DNA from: a virus
DNA: 22,408 nucleotides
Strand: one strand, 5' to 3'
Virus record (IMG/VR): IMGVR_UViG_3300042467_001008
Coordinates: 1-22,408 of that record
Made by a program: the position numbers and the translations under genes. Below, piece by piece: positions 12,756 to 18,240 of this stretch. How positions within the stretch are numbered: position 1 is the stretch's first letter; every line of letters starts with the position of its first letter. Below the pieces are notes generated by a model, which searched no databases, was not told the DNA's origin, and saw nothing but the letters and a program-made list of their open reading frames with translations.

Positions 12756-13369
12756 TATTTGTTCTCCTTTTTGGCTTTGCGGTCTGTGATCAGCGCGAGT
12801 TCGATCTTGGCAACATCATTTAGGGTCAGGTCGGCCGTGGCACCTGGCATACCGTGCGTCGCCAAGAATACTTTGAGCCACTCGGCATCATAGCCGGCTT
12901 CGCGGATTTTGCTCCAAAGTGTGAGCGTGTCCTCTTTGGTGGCTTTTTGCGCGCCAAGGTCTTTTGACTTTTCAGCCTTGACCTGCTTTGCATGGACTGG
13001 AGGCACTGGCTGTGGGGCATCAGCTAGCTTGCTGTCTGCAGATTCGTAAAAGTCCGCCACCGCGAACGCCGTGCCGAACCCAGCAACCGCAAGCGCACGG
13101 CCCACCGCCACCGTCTCGGCCTTTTCGACCCAGCCAGGCGGGAAGCCTTTTTGCGTCTCGCTGCCGTAGGCTGTGCCGAGAAGCTTGCCCTCACCGTCGA
13201 TCACGGTGGCGCGGTAAAGTGCGAAGCCGGCTTGCAGATCAAGCTGCACCAATTCAGTCGTGATCGCACCGCCAGGGTGCTGGTCGCGGAAAAGCAGCAC
13301 GCGCCCACTAACCTTGAGATACTGCTGCCCCTGCAGGGACATGAAGTGCGGTTTTAAGTCGACGCTCAT
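12755..13369 (-). CDS. Rad52-like single-strand annealing protein (probable)
   Basis: 204 residues from ATG 13369 behind GGAGG; a TTG at 13381 has no site. The core reads YLKVSGRVLLFRDQHPGGAI near residues 17-36, then YRATVIDGEGKLLGTAYGSE, and VEKAETVAVGRALAVAGFGT near 81-100. The last block (KAET-AVGRALA-GFGT) is characteristic of phage proteins related to Rad52-type annealers, which bind single strands and pair complementary DNA. A linker rich in Ala, Lys and Pro follows, then a helical C-terminal part (TLWSKIREAGYDAEWLKVFL). It directly precedes ssb, which supports a role in recombination. The family call is by motif; no nuclease partner is visible except the DUF1064 protein. Confidence 0.65.
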   Translation of the reverse strand: MSVDLKPHFMSLQGQQYLKVSGRVLLFRDQHPGGAITTELVQLDLQAGFALYRATVIDGEGKLLGTAYGSETQKGFPPGWVEKAETVAVGRALAVAGFGTAFAVADFYESADSKLADAPQPVPPVHAKQVKAEKSKDLGAQKATKEDTLTLWSKIREAGYDAEWLKVFLATHGMPGATADLTLNDVAKIELALITDRKAKKENK

Positions 13370-13370
13370 T

Positions 13371-13505
13371 TTAGCCTCCAATCAAGCGCTTGACGATGCG
13401 CAACAAGTTGATTCGTTTTGAGGCGCGCTCACGAGCCGCCTGGAGCCTGCGATCGAGTTCTTTTTGGCGGCGTTCGGCGTGGATGTCGTGCAACAAAGTG
13501 TTCAT
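13371..13505 (-). CDS. Small basic protein, 44 aa
   Basis: Start ATG 13505 behind AGGAGACTACTAGA. The product is almost one basic helix (HAERRQKELDRRLQAARERA, then SKRINLLRIVKRLIGG), with Arg/Lys spaced as in a coiled coil or nucleic-acid-binding helix. It ends one base before the ATG of the annealing-protein gene's leader region, and its last codons (ATT GGA GGC TAA) supply that gene's ribosome binding site. Longer in-frame readings upstream overlap the 33-residue gene and lack a start site. No family is recognised. Confidence 0.6.
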   Translation of the reverse strand: MNTLLHDIHAERRQKELDRRLQAARERASKRINLLRIVKRLIGG

Positions 13506-13506
13506 T

Positions 13507-13608
13507 CTAGTAGTCTCCTTCAAAGACGTACGGGTCAGTACCGTATGCATCGTCTCGCTGCTGGTCATAATCCTCGGCAGCGACATCTTGTCTAACAATT
13601 TCAGTCAC
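13507..13608 (-). CDS. Very small acidic protein, 33 aa
   Basis: A GTG codon at 13608 directly follows the full leader GAGGAGAACACA, and the frame runs 33 codons to TAG at 13507. The product is very acidic (VTEIVRQDVAAEDYDQQRDD, then AYGTDPYVFEGDY). Its last codons overlap the ribosome binding site of the next gene, GGAGACTACTAG. The exact leader, the clean stop one base before the next ATG and the spacing all support real translation. No homology is recognised; a small acidic protein could imitate DNA, but that is a guess. Confidence 0.6.
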   Translation of the reverse strand: MTEIVRQDVAAEDYDQQRDDAYGTDPYVFEGDY

Positions 13609-13639
13609 TGTGTTCTCCTCTTCGTGGTGGCGGTGCGTC
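13609..13639. repeat. 31-base perfect direct repeat, copy 1 (gene leader)
   Basis: Identical over 31 bases to 13987-14017. On the minus strand it holds the untranslated leader, including GAGGAGAACACA, of the 33-residue gene. The copies are 378 bases apart, enclosing the 102-residue gene. Confidence 0.9.
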
Positions 13640-13644
13640 AGTGT

Positions 13645-13662
13645 GCGGGTATCACTACCCGC
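13645..13662. other. Perfect hairpin/palindrome GCGGGTA-N4-TACCCGC
   Basis: Seven-base perfect arms with a four-base centre, 14 bases before the 102-residue gene's stop in plus coordinates (that is, just downstream of that gene). No U-run follows in either direction, so it is not a standard terminator. It could be an RNA processing or stability hairpin, or a dimeric-protein binding site. Confidence 0.5.
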
Positions 13663-13675
13663 GGTGTGTGTGTGC

Positions 13676-13984
13676 TCAGACTAAATCCGCAACCCTGAAA
13701 ATGACATCTGACAGACTGAAATCGTTGCTGCTGAATTTCTGGGCGATGGTGTAGCCATTTTCATCGCGGACCGATACTTGATTTGGGGTTATGCCTGCCT
13801 GATGTAACTTTGCTGCAGCTTGCGCTTCAAAACAGCCAGCTCTGATAAATTCTGCGATAAGATATGGTCGCAAGCCTGTGTCATACCAAGCTTGGACCGT
13901 GCTATCAATTTGCGATTCTGGCAACCATTCTCCAAGAGTTTCGACGATCCAAAGAATTGCCTGGCGACGATCTGCTAAGTACAT
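13676..13984 (-). CDS. Hypothetical protein, 102 aa, first gene of the early transcript
   Basis: Start ATG 13984 behind GAGGAGAACACACA; an in-frame start at 14044 lies inside the promoter and is rejected. The protein begins MYLADRRQAILWIVETLGEW, continues with helical segments (YDTGLRPYLIAEFIRAGCFE, AQAAAKLHQAGITPNQVSVR) and ends DVIFRVADLV. The part around LIAEFIRAGCFEAQAAAKLHQAGITPNQV reads like small paired helices of a DNA- or protein-binding kind, but no family is recognised. As the first gene after the strong promoter at 14033-14061 it should be made very early. Confidence 0.75.
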   Translation of the reverse strand: MYLADRRQAILWIVETLGEWLPESQIDSTVQAWYDTGLRPYLIAEFIRAGCFEAQAAAKLHQAGITPNQVSVRDENGYTIAQKFSSNDFSLSDVIFRVADLV

Positions 13985-13986
13985 TG

Positions 13987-14017
13987 TGTGTTCTCCTCTT
14001 CGTGGTGGCGGTGCGTC
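13987..14017. repeat. 31-base perfect direct repeat, copy 2 (gene leader)
   Basis: Second copy of the 31-base leader repeat found at 13609-13639; here it is the leader of the 102-residue gene and lies about 10 bases after the expected transcription start. The two copies could recombine and delete the gene between them. Confidence 0.9.
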
Positions 14018-14031
14018 CGCCTTGATGTATT

Positions 14032-14067
14032 CAATATACCACAAATTATCACAAGTGTAAACAACTT
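14032..14067 (-). promoter_or_regulatory. Strong early promoter with three phased operator-like repeats
   Basis: Minus strand: TTTACA (14056-14061), a 17-base spacer and TATATT (14033-14038). The plus strand has ACAAATT at 14041, ACAAGTG at 14051 and ACAACTT at 14061, exactly 10 bases apart. The region is 27/36 identical to the promoter at 7288-7323. It stands between the late-gene terminator and the first early gene. Confidence 0.8.
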
Positions 14068-14091
14068 ATGCAAATTTATCCGCACACAGCA

Positions 14092-14124
14092 AAAAAGCCT
14101 CGTGCATGGCGGCCGAGGCTTTTT
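14092..14124. terminator. Strong rho-independent terminator ending the tail-lysis operon
   Basis: AAAAAGCCTCG (14092-14102) and CGAGGCTTTTT (14114-14124) are perfect 11-base arms with an 11-base loop. On the minus strand the hairpin ends in a T-run, so it stops transcription coming from the holin gene; the A-run on the other side makes it work in both directions. It insulates the early promoter at 14032-14067 from late transcription. Confidence 0.92.
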
Positions 14125-14169
14125 CGTTTTGCGCCCATTGCCAGCGAAACGCTCGATGGCAAAAGTATT

Positions 14170-14481
14170 CTACCGCTCCTGGTCTCCTCTTGGCAAGACC
14201 GGCTTGTCGGATTGTATGAGGCTGTATCCGCCAGCCGCTGCCAACGCGGCCGTAAACGCCTCACCGAAAAGCGTCAAGTCTCCCGATAGGTCAAGTGTCG
14301 CCAGTTGGCCCGTGTAGGCTGCTATGCCAAAGCGCACCGCGATGGATGCTCCAAGCAAGACGGCTGTTATACCTGCCTTGCTTTTTGCCTGGTACGGAAT
14401 ACCAGGTGCTGCCTCGATCCCCTTGGCTACTGTGCTAACTGCCGGTGCGAGCACCAGCGGCAAAATTGTGTTCAAGTCCAT
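14170..14481 (-). CDS. Putative holin
   Basis: A 103-residue hydrophobic protein with two to three likely membrane helices: ILPLVLAPAVSTVAKGI (about 6-22), GITAVLLGASIAVRFGIAAY (about 37-56) and FTAALAAAGGYSLI (about 76-89). The tail is short and charged (PVLPRGDQER). This layout and its position directly after the endolysin gene fit a holin that permeabilises the inner membrane and releases the enzyme. ATG 14481 overlaps the endolysin stop by 10 bases and follows AAGGAGAATACGGAG. No named family is certain. The coiled-coil membrane protein upstream of the endolysin may work with it or be the true holin. Confidence 0.6.
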   Translation of the reverse strand: MDLNTILPLVLAPAVSTVAKGIEAAPGIPYQAKSKAGITAVLLGASIAVRFGIAAYTGQLATLDLSGDLTLFGEAFTAALAAAGGYSLIQSDKPVLPRGDQER

Positions 14482-14990
14482 CTCCGTATTCTCCTTCGGC
14501 CCTGAGCGACTTCGTTGGCGTACCAGCGTGCCTTGCGTGTAATCTCTTCAGTATAGCGCCCGCAGTCCCATCGATCAGGATAGTACCCGTCACAGCGAGC
14601 GTACGCGGCGTGATCGGTGATGCGCGCGATTTCGATTGTGCCATCATCAGGGATGCGCGATCCCTTGATTACCTTGTGACGCCGGCAGGTATGCGTCGCG
14701 TCAAATGCAATTGCGTATTGCACCGATAGGTCAGCAATCAAAGCCGCGGTCTCTTCAATTTGCCGCTGGGTCGGTAGGGTGCGTGCGTTGGCCATCGCGC
14801 ACATCGCGATCCCGATGTTGCCCGTGTTCCGCCCCCAAACGTGACTCCCCTTGAACGCAAGCCCCAGGGTCTGAACCGTGCGGCCATCGCCAGTTACGCA
14901 GAAGTGGTAACTGTCGTGGGTCTGCGTGTAGCTGCCTGCCGTCCAGTGCAGCGTGATAAGCGTAGGTGTCCCGAGAGATTCATTTTGCAT
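14472..14990 (-). CDS. Endolysin: N-acetylmuramoyl-L-alanine amidase (Amidase_2 type)
   Basis: 172 residues from ATG 14990 behind GGAGGCCCAC; a longer frame to 15050 has no site and overlaps the preceding gene. LITLHWTAGSY at 11-21 gives the first zinc ligand (H15), YHFCVTGDGRTVQ at 28-40 is the usual second strand, GNIGIAMCAMANAR at 57-70 is the core of the family, and HTCRRHKVIKGSRIPDDG at 100-117 gives the second histidine and the acidic loop. It cuts the bond between N-acetylmuramic acid and L-alanine in peptidoglycan at lysis. The basic C-terminus (AQGRRRIRRW) may bind the wall. There is no signal peptide, so release depends on a holin. It overlaps its neighbours on both sides. Confidence 0.88.
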   Translation of the reverse strand: MQNESLGTPTLITLHWTAGSYTQTHDSYHFCVTGDGRTVQTLGLAFKGSHVWGRNTGNIGIAMCAMANARTLPTQRQIEETAALIADLSVQYAIAFDATHTCRRHKVIKGSRIPDDGTIEIARITDHAAYARCDGYYPDRWDCGRYTEEITRKARWYANEVAQGRRRIRRWT

Positions 14991-15225
14991 GTGGGCCTCC
15001 CCACCATATCGCCCAAGCGGACACAAGTGCAGCCACCGCACCGCTGGCAAGAGTCCGCCCCCAAGTCGTCAATGCTTCCAGACGGCTCACGCGACCCTCC
15101 AGGTCGTCCAGGCGGCGCACTAGACCGGTCTTGCCGTTCAGGTCGCCAACAATCGCGGTGTGGATTGCCTCCACACGGCGCTCAATGTCGTCCAGTTTTT
15201 TTGCAAGCTCTTCGTTCGGCGCCAT
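14980..15225 (-). CDS. Coiled-coil protein with one C-terminal membrane helix (XhlA-like)
   Basis: 81 residues: a long heptad-patterned region (LAKKLDDIERRVEAIHTAIV and LVRRLDDLEGRVSRLEAL), followed by one hydrophobic helix (TLASGAVAALVSAWAIWW, about 58-76) and a short tail. This matches the layout of XhlA-type hemolysin/lysis proteins and of phage Rz-like spanin helpers placed beside endolysins. It probably assists lysis or modulates the holin. ATG 15225 lies 9 bases after the previous stop and has no clear ribosome binding site, so translation may depend on reinitiation. It overlaps the endolysin start by 11 bases. Confidence 0.65.
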   Translation of the reverse strand: MAPNEELAKKLDDIERRVEAIHTAIVGDLNGKTGLVRRLDDLEGRVSRLEALTTWGRTLASGAVAALVSAWAIWWGGPHAK

Positions 15226-15234
15226 GTCACAATG

Positions 15235-15510
15235 CTATGCGTCTTGTTCCGGTTGTGTCAATAATTCGGATTCTGGCTCAGGTGGTGAAGGAGGCAAAAA
15301 GACGTCAGCATCCGGATCATAGGTCCAGCCGATGCCAGGGTACGCGCCTCGAATCGAGCCATTGTAACTGCATTGAACCCACTGGCCTTCACCAAGTAGC
15401 GGCCAGGCCAATTCTGCGCGCTCGATGCCGTCCTCGTCGGTAATATCAGAGTTGTTAATGACGTTGACCGTCACAACCAAGCCATCTTCGATTTTCGCAA
15501 AATGTGCCAT
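15235..15510 (-). CDS. Small virion-type protein, cyanophage-like MAHFAKI family
   Basis: 91 residues. MAHFAKIEDGLVVTVNVINN at the start, WVQCSYNGSIRGAYPGIGWT in the middle and YDPDADVFLPPSPPEPESEL at the end form a pattern I recognise from small proteins in the tail-fibre regions of marine and freshwater phages, including cyanophages. They are probably structural or fibre-associated; the exact role is unknown. ATG 15510 is preceded by a weak GGGGTAAATCAA site and lies 5 bases after the stop of the glycine-rich adhesin gene, suggesting that the two are made together. The proline/glutamate tail looks disordered. Confidence 0.7.
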   Translation of the reverse strand: MAHFAKIEDGLVVTVNVINNSDITDEDGIERAELAWPLLGEGQWVQCSYNGSIRGAYPGIGWTYDPDADVFLPPSPPEPESELLTQPEQDA

Positions 15511-15515
15511 TTGAT

Positions 15516-16358
15516 TTACCCCGTGTAGGTGAATGTGCCGTTGCCCGTGAAAGTATGCAGTGTAAAGCCGTCTTGGCTTGTGATGGTGCCGCCCGTGCCC
15601 TTTGTCGCGCCAGGGTAGGATACGATCACGAGACCTGAGCCACCTGCTCCGCCAGTGCGAGCCGTGCCAGAGTTGTTGTTTTGGGCGCCGCTACCACCAC
15701 CACCCGTGTTGGCGGTTCCGGCTGTACCACCTGATGGCTGAGCGGCTGCTTGCCCTGCACCACCACCAAGGCCGCCAAGTCCGCCTTGGGATCCTCCAGC
15801 GCCACCGCCGGCATATGTCGTGCCGAAAAACCTTATTCCGCAGCCGCCACTTGCGATTATTCCTCCGGGACTAAAGCCACTCGCATCTTTACCACTTTCG
15901 CCGGCACCACCACCGCCACCGCCGTAGTTTATGCCATCGCAAATTCCACCGTGTGAGCCTTGACCAGTCGTGCCTGCACCAGCTGCTGTGCTAGAAACAC
16001 CAGCGCCACCGCCAGACCCACCAGTTCCTCCAGACGTGGCCGTATCACCGCCACCACGGCCGCCACCTGTAGACGTATATGAACCAAATGACGTGTTGCT
16101 ACCCTGTGTCTGTGCGCCACCACCTGCGCCGATTGTGACCGAGAAGGCATCACTTGTGCTGACTGCTATTCGTCGTATCTGTGCGCCACCAGCACCACCA
16201 CCTCCACCAGAACCATTGGTAGTGCTATTCACGCTGCCACCACCACCGCCGCCGGCGACAATCAGAACCTCGATGACGTTCTGAGCCATCTGCTCGATTC
16301 GATTCAATCGCGCGGAGGTGATCGTATCGCCATTTACCCAAGTGTAATACGCCGGCAT
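15516..16358 (-). CDS. Glycine-rich tail protein, likely receptor-binding adhesin
   Basis: 280 residues. The N-terminal 35 residues (MPAYYTWVNGDTITSARLNR) form a short attachment region. From VIEVLIVAGGGGGG near residue 32 the protein is dominated by glycine runs (GGGGAGGAQ, GGRGGGD, GGGGGGAGESG, GGAGGSQGGLGGLGGGAG) and ends with a beta-rich LVIVSYPGATKGTGG...TLHTFTGNGTFTYTG. This fits the glycine-rich adhesins in which polyglycine II helices form a tip and loops between them contact the receptor. ATG 16358 follows AGGGGGCAAA. It comes after the fibre-like gene, as expected for a host-range determinant. Loops between glycine blocks would be the receptor-contact candidates. Confidence 0.75.
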   Translation of the reverse strand: MPAYYTWVNGDTITSARLNRIEQMAQNVIEVLIVAGGGGGGSVNSTTNGSGGGGGAGGAQIRRIAVSTSDAFSVTIGAGGGAQTQGSNTSFGSYTSTGGGRGGGDTATSGGTGGSGGGAGVSSTAAGAGTTGQGSHGGICDGINYGGGGGGAGESGKDASGFSPGGIIASGGCGIRFFGTTYAGGGAGGSQGGLGGLGGGAGQAAAQPSGGTAGTANTGGGGSGAQNNNSGTARTGGAGGSGLVIVSYPGATKGTGGTITSQDGFTLHTFTGNGTFTYTG

Positions 16359-16366
16359 TTTGCCCC

Positions 16367-16816
16367 CTATGTCGCGCTAAAATTAATCGTCCAAGTGAAT
16401 GTCGCCGTCACGCTCGCTGTCTTGACGATAGGTGATGCAAGCAGTGCGCGTGCGATCATCGTGCCGCCAGTTGATGCCGTGAAAAGCCCAATCTCGCGCA
16501 AAGTGTTGCCGTTCGCGCTACCTGCCGCAAGGTAGTATTTAAGCGTTGCAGCCTTGCTTGACGTCGTTGCGCTTGTAAGCGCATCACGGAATACCTCAGT
16601 AGCAAGCGTGGTCTGTGCTGCCGAGACGGCCGTGGTTCCTGTCCCAACGGCCAAATGTGTAGCGTACGCGCTTGACAGCCCCGCAAGGCGATCACGTAGT
16701 AGATTTAGACCGGCATCCACCACGAGATTCTTTATCTCCTGGTCGTCATACACGATGTTTCCATTCGGGCTCATCCAGCACTGGCGGATGTGTACGTTTG
16801 CGCTCAAGTCGATCAT
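16367..16816 (-). CDS. Tail fibre-like structural protein, 149 aa
   Basis: Motifs HLAVGTGTTAVSAAQTTLAT near residues 54-73 and TLREIGLFTASTGGTMIARA near 104-123 are shared by many phage tail fibre and tail-tip proteins. The ending TASVTATFTWTINFSAT is beta-rich. The N-terminus (HIRQCWMSPNGNIVYDDQE) is probably the tail-binding part. ATG 16816 overlaps the stop of the hub-like gene by four bases (ATGA), so the two are cotranslated. It lies 9 bases before the glycine-rich adhesin, suggesting that it is the stalk or connector to which the adhesin attaches. Confidence 0.7.
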   Translation of the reverse strand: MIDLSANVHIRQCWMSPNGNIVYDDQEIKNLVVDAGLNLLRDRLAGLSSAYATHLAVGTGTTAVSAAQTTLATEVFRDALTSATTSSKAATLKYYLAAGSANGNTLREIGLFTASTGGTMIARALLASPIVKTASVTATFTWTINFSAT

Positions 16817-18240
16817 GAGGTCAGCTCCGAGAATCCGCAGATAGCCGTGCCGACAAGCGGCGCTGTGGGTGCTGCTGTAGTATACGACGATGTGTCGGTG
16901 AGTGCCACCTGCTCGCTCGGATTGCGCAAAAGCAGGATGACTTCATTCTCACGGAACTCGACTTTACGCGCTTGCTGACTGAGCGACCCGAAGAATCCTT
17001 GCCAACCGCCAACGGCTTCCCCGTCAAGCAGGGTCACGTCAAACTCCATCGTCTGTCCATTGTAGTCTCGGAAAGAAACCGACTCGACCAACCAACTTCC
17101 GGTCAGGCCGTGTTGAGTTATAGCGACCGTGCAAAGCTGGCCAGCCCGGAGGCCAGATGTCAGCGTGCGCACGCGCAAGCGTCTGTTGATGCGAGCGTAT
17201 CGACGCAGTAGCGCGTTGGCATAATCCGTGGCTGAGTTGGTGTCTATGATGTCGGGCGCGTCCACGATCTCATCGTAGTACCCACTCGTGCCTTCGACTG
17301 ACGCCCGCTGGGCCACTTGGAGGTCGTCCTGTGCAGCAACAAGAATCGGGTACTGCCCTTGATAAGTCACAGCGATAGCAGTCCCGCTTGTTACCGCAGC
17401 CGCGCCATTGTCTTGGCTCAAGACAGGAGACCCAGCTTGCCAGTACCAGTCCTTGCCGGTATCAACCTCTCGAATTCCGATCGTTCTCCCCACACCTCCG
17501 ACTGTGATGAATGTCGGGACGCGACCAACTGGATAGGCCACGGTAAAGGATTTTCGAGTGCCGTCGCCGACGAAGTTTTCAGTGCGAGATGTCGTCAGGC
17601 CGAGTCCTGCCTTGATGTATTGTCTGTTGCGGTAGTCCTGTTTGAGATGCTCGACCTCACAAGACATGAAGTTTGGCGATGCGCTTGTTAGTGTGTACGG
17701 AGCCGCAACTGTCGATCTGTCAACAAAGTAAAGATTTTTGTCAGGGTCAATCCACCAGCTATAGCCGGTCAGTTCAGCCAGAAGGTCAAACGCAGCATTT
17801 CCGCGGAGGTAGTTGAACACGATCTTTGAAAGTATCGGGCCCGTAGCAACGTTTGTCGTGCTGATGCCGTCGCCAACAAAGTCATTGGTGACGATGTCGG
17901 TCACGATGCTGCCGAGCGTTTGTGTTGGCGATTCGTATGTTCTGGCGATCACCCGGATGTCTGCAAGGCTATCAAAACTAACGCAATCGACATCAAATTC
18001 AAGGTGGGCCGCTTGATTGACGATCACGCGCTCACGCATCGAATCAATCAGGCCTCCGAATATTTTTGAGCCACTCAGCTCGACGATCACCGGATTGCCG
18101 ATGGCGGGCCGATAGGAACCGTTCAGGCTCACGATCGTAAAGGATGCACGATCACGGCTGTTTAGCGCGGACGATACCTGCAGGCTACCCGCCATCAGGT
18201 TAGACGTCCTGTTGACTGTGGCGATGGTCAGCGTGATCAT
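16813..18240 (-). CDS. Tail hub/tip protein, 475 aa
   Basis: A beta-rich protein (MITLTIATVNRTSNLMAGSL at the start, FTIVSLNGSYRPAIGNPVIV, IFGGLIDSM near 67, FLVES-like SWLVESVSFRDYNGQTMEFD near 385). Short strand/turn segments followed by a gpD/hub-like region are common in proteins encoded right after the tape measure, which form the tip and hub of siphovirus tails (Dit/Tal or distal tail group). A middle section (SRTENFVGDGTRKSFTVAYP, about 215-240) has the signature of an inserted carbohydrate-type or small beta domain. The gene shares ATGA with the tape measure gene and the following fibre gene. The exact family is not certain from the sequence alone. Confidence 0.75.
   Translation of the reverse strand: MITLTIATVNRTSNLMAGSLQVSSALNSRDRASFTIVSLNGSYRPAIGNPVIVELSGSKIFGGLIDSMRERVIVNQAAHLEFDVDCVSFDSLADIRVIARTYESPTQTLGSIVTDIVTNDFVGDGISTTNVATGPILSKIVFNYLRGNAAFDLLAELTGYSWWIDPDKNLYFVDRSTVAAPYTLTSASPNFMSCEVEHLKQDYRNRQYIKAGLGLTTSRTENFVGDGTRKSFTVAYPVGRVPTFITVGGVGRTIGIREVDTGKDWYWQAGSPVLSQDNGAAAVTSGTAIAVTYQGQYPILVAAQDDLQVAQRASVEGTSGYYDEIVDAPDIIDTNSATDYANALLRRYARINRRLRVRTLTSGLRAGQLCTVAITQHGLTGSWLVESVSFRDYNGQTMEFDVTLLDGEAVGGWQGFFGSLSQQARKVEFRENEVILLLRNPSEQVALTDTSSYTTAAPTAPLVGTAICGFSELTS

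Noticed and set aside
6010-14017. Recurring leader copies as a possible CRISPR array
   Set aside because: The copies are scattered in front of genes with no regular spacer length, and each fits a ribosome binding site.
13985-14044. Extended start of the 102-residue gene at 14044
   Set aside because: The extension covers the -10 element and the transcription start, and ATG 13984 has the standard leader.
15516-16358. GGT/CCA-rich DNA repeats as a minisatellite or non-coding repeat
   Set aside because: They are fully explained by glycine codons in one continuous reading frame of the tail adhesin.
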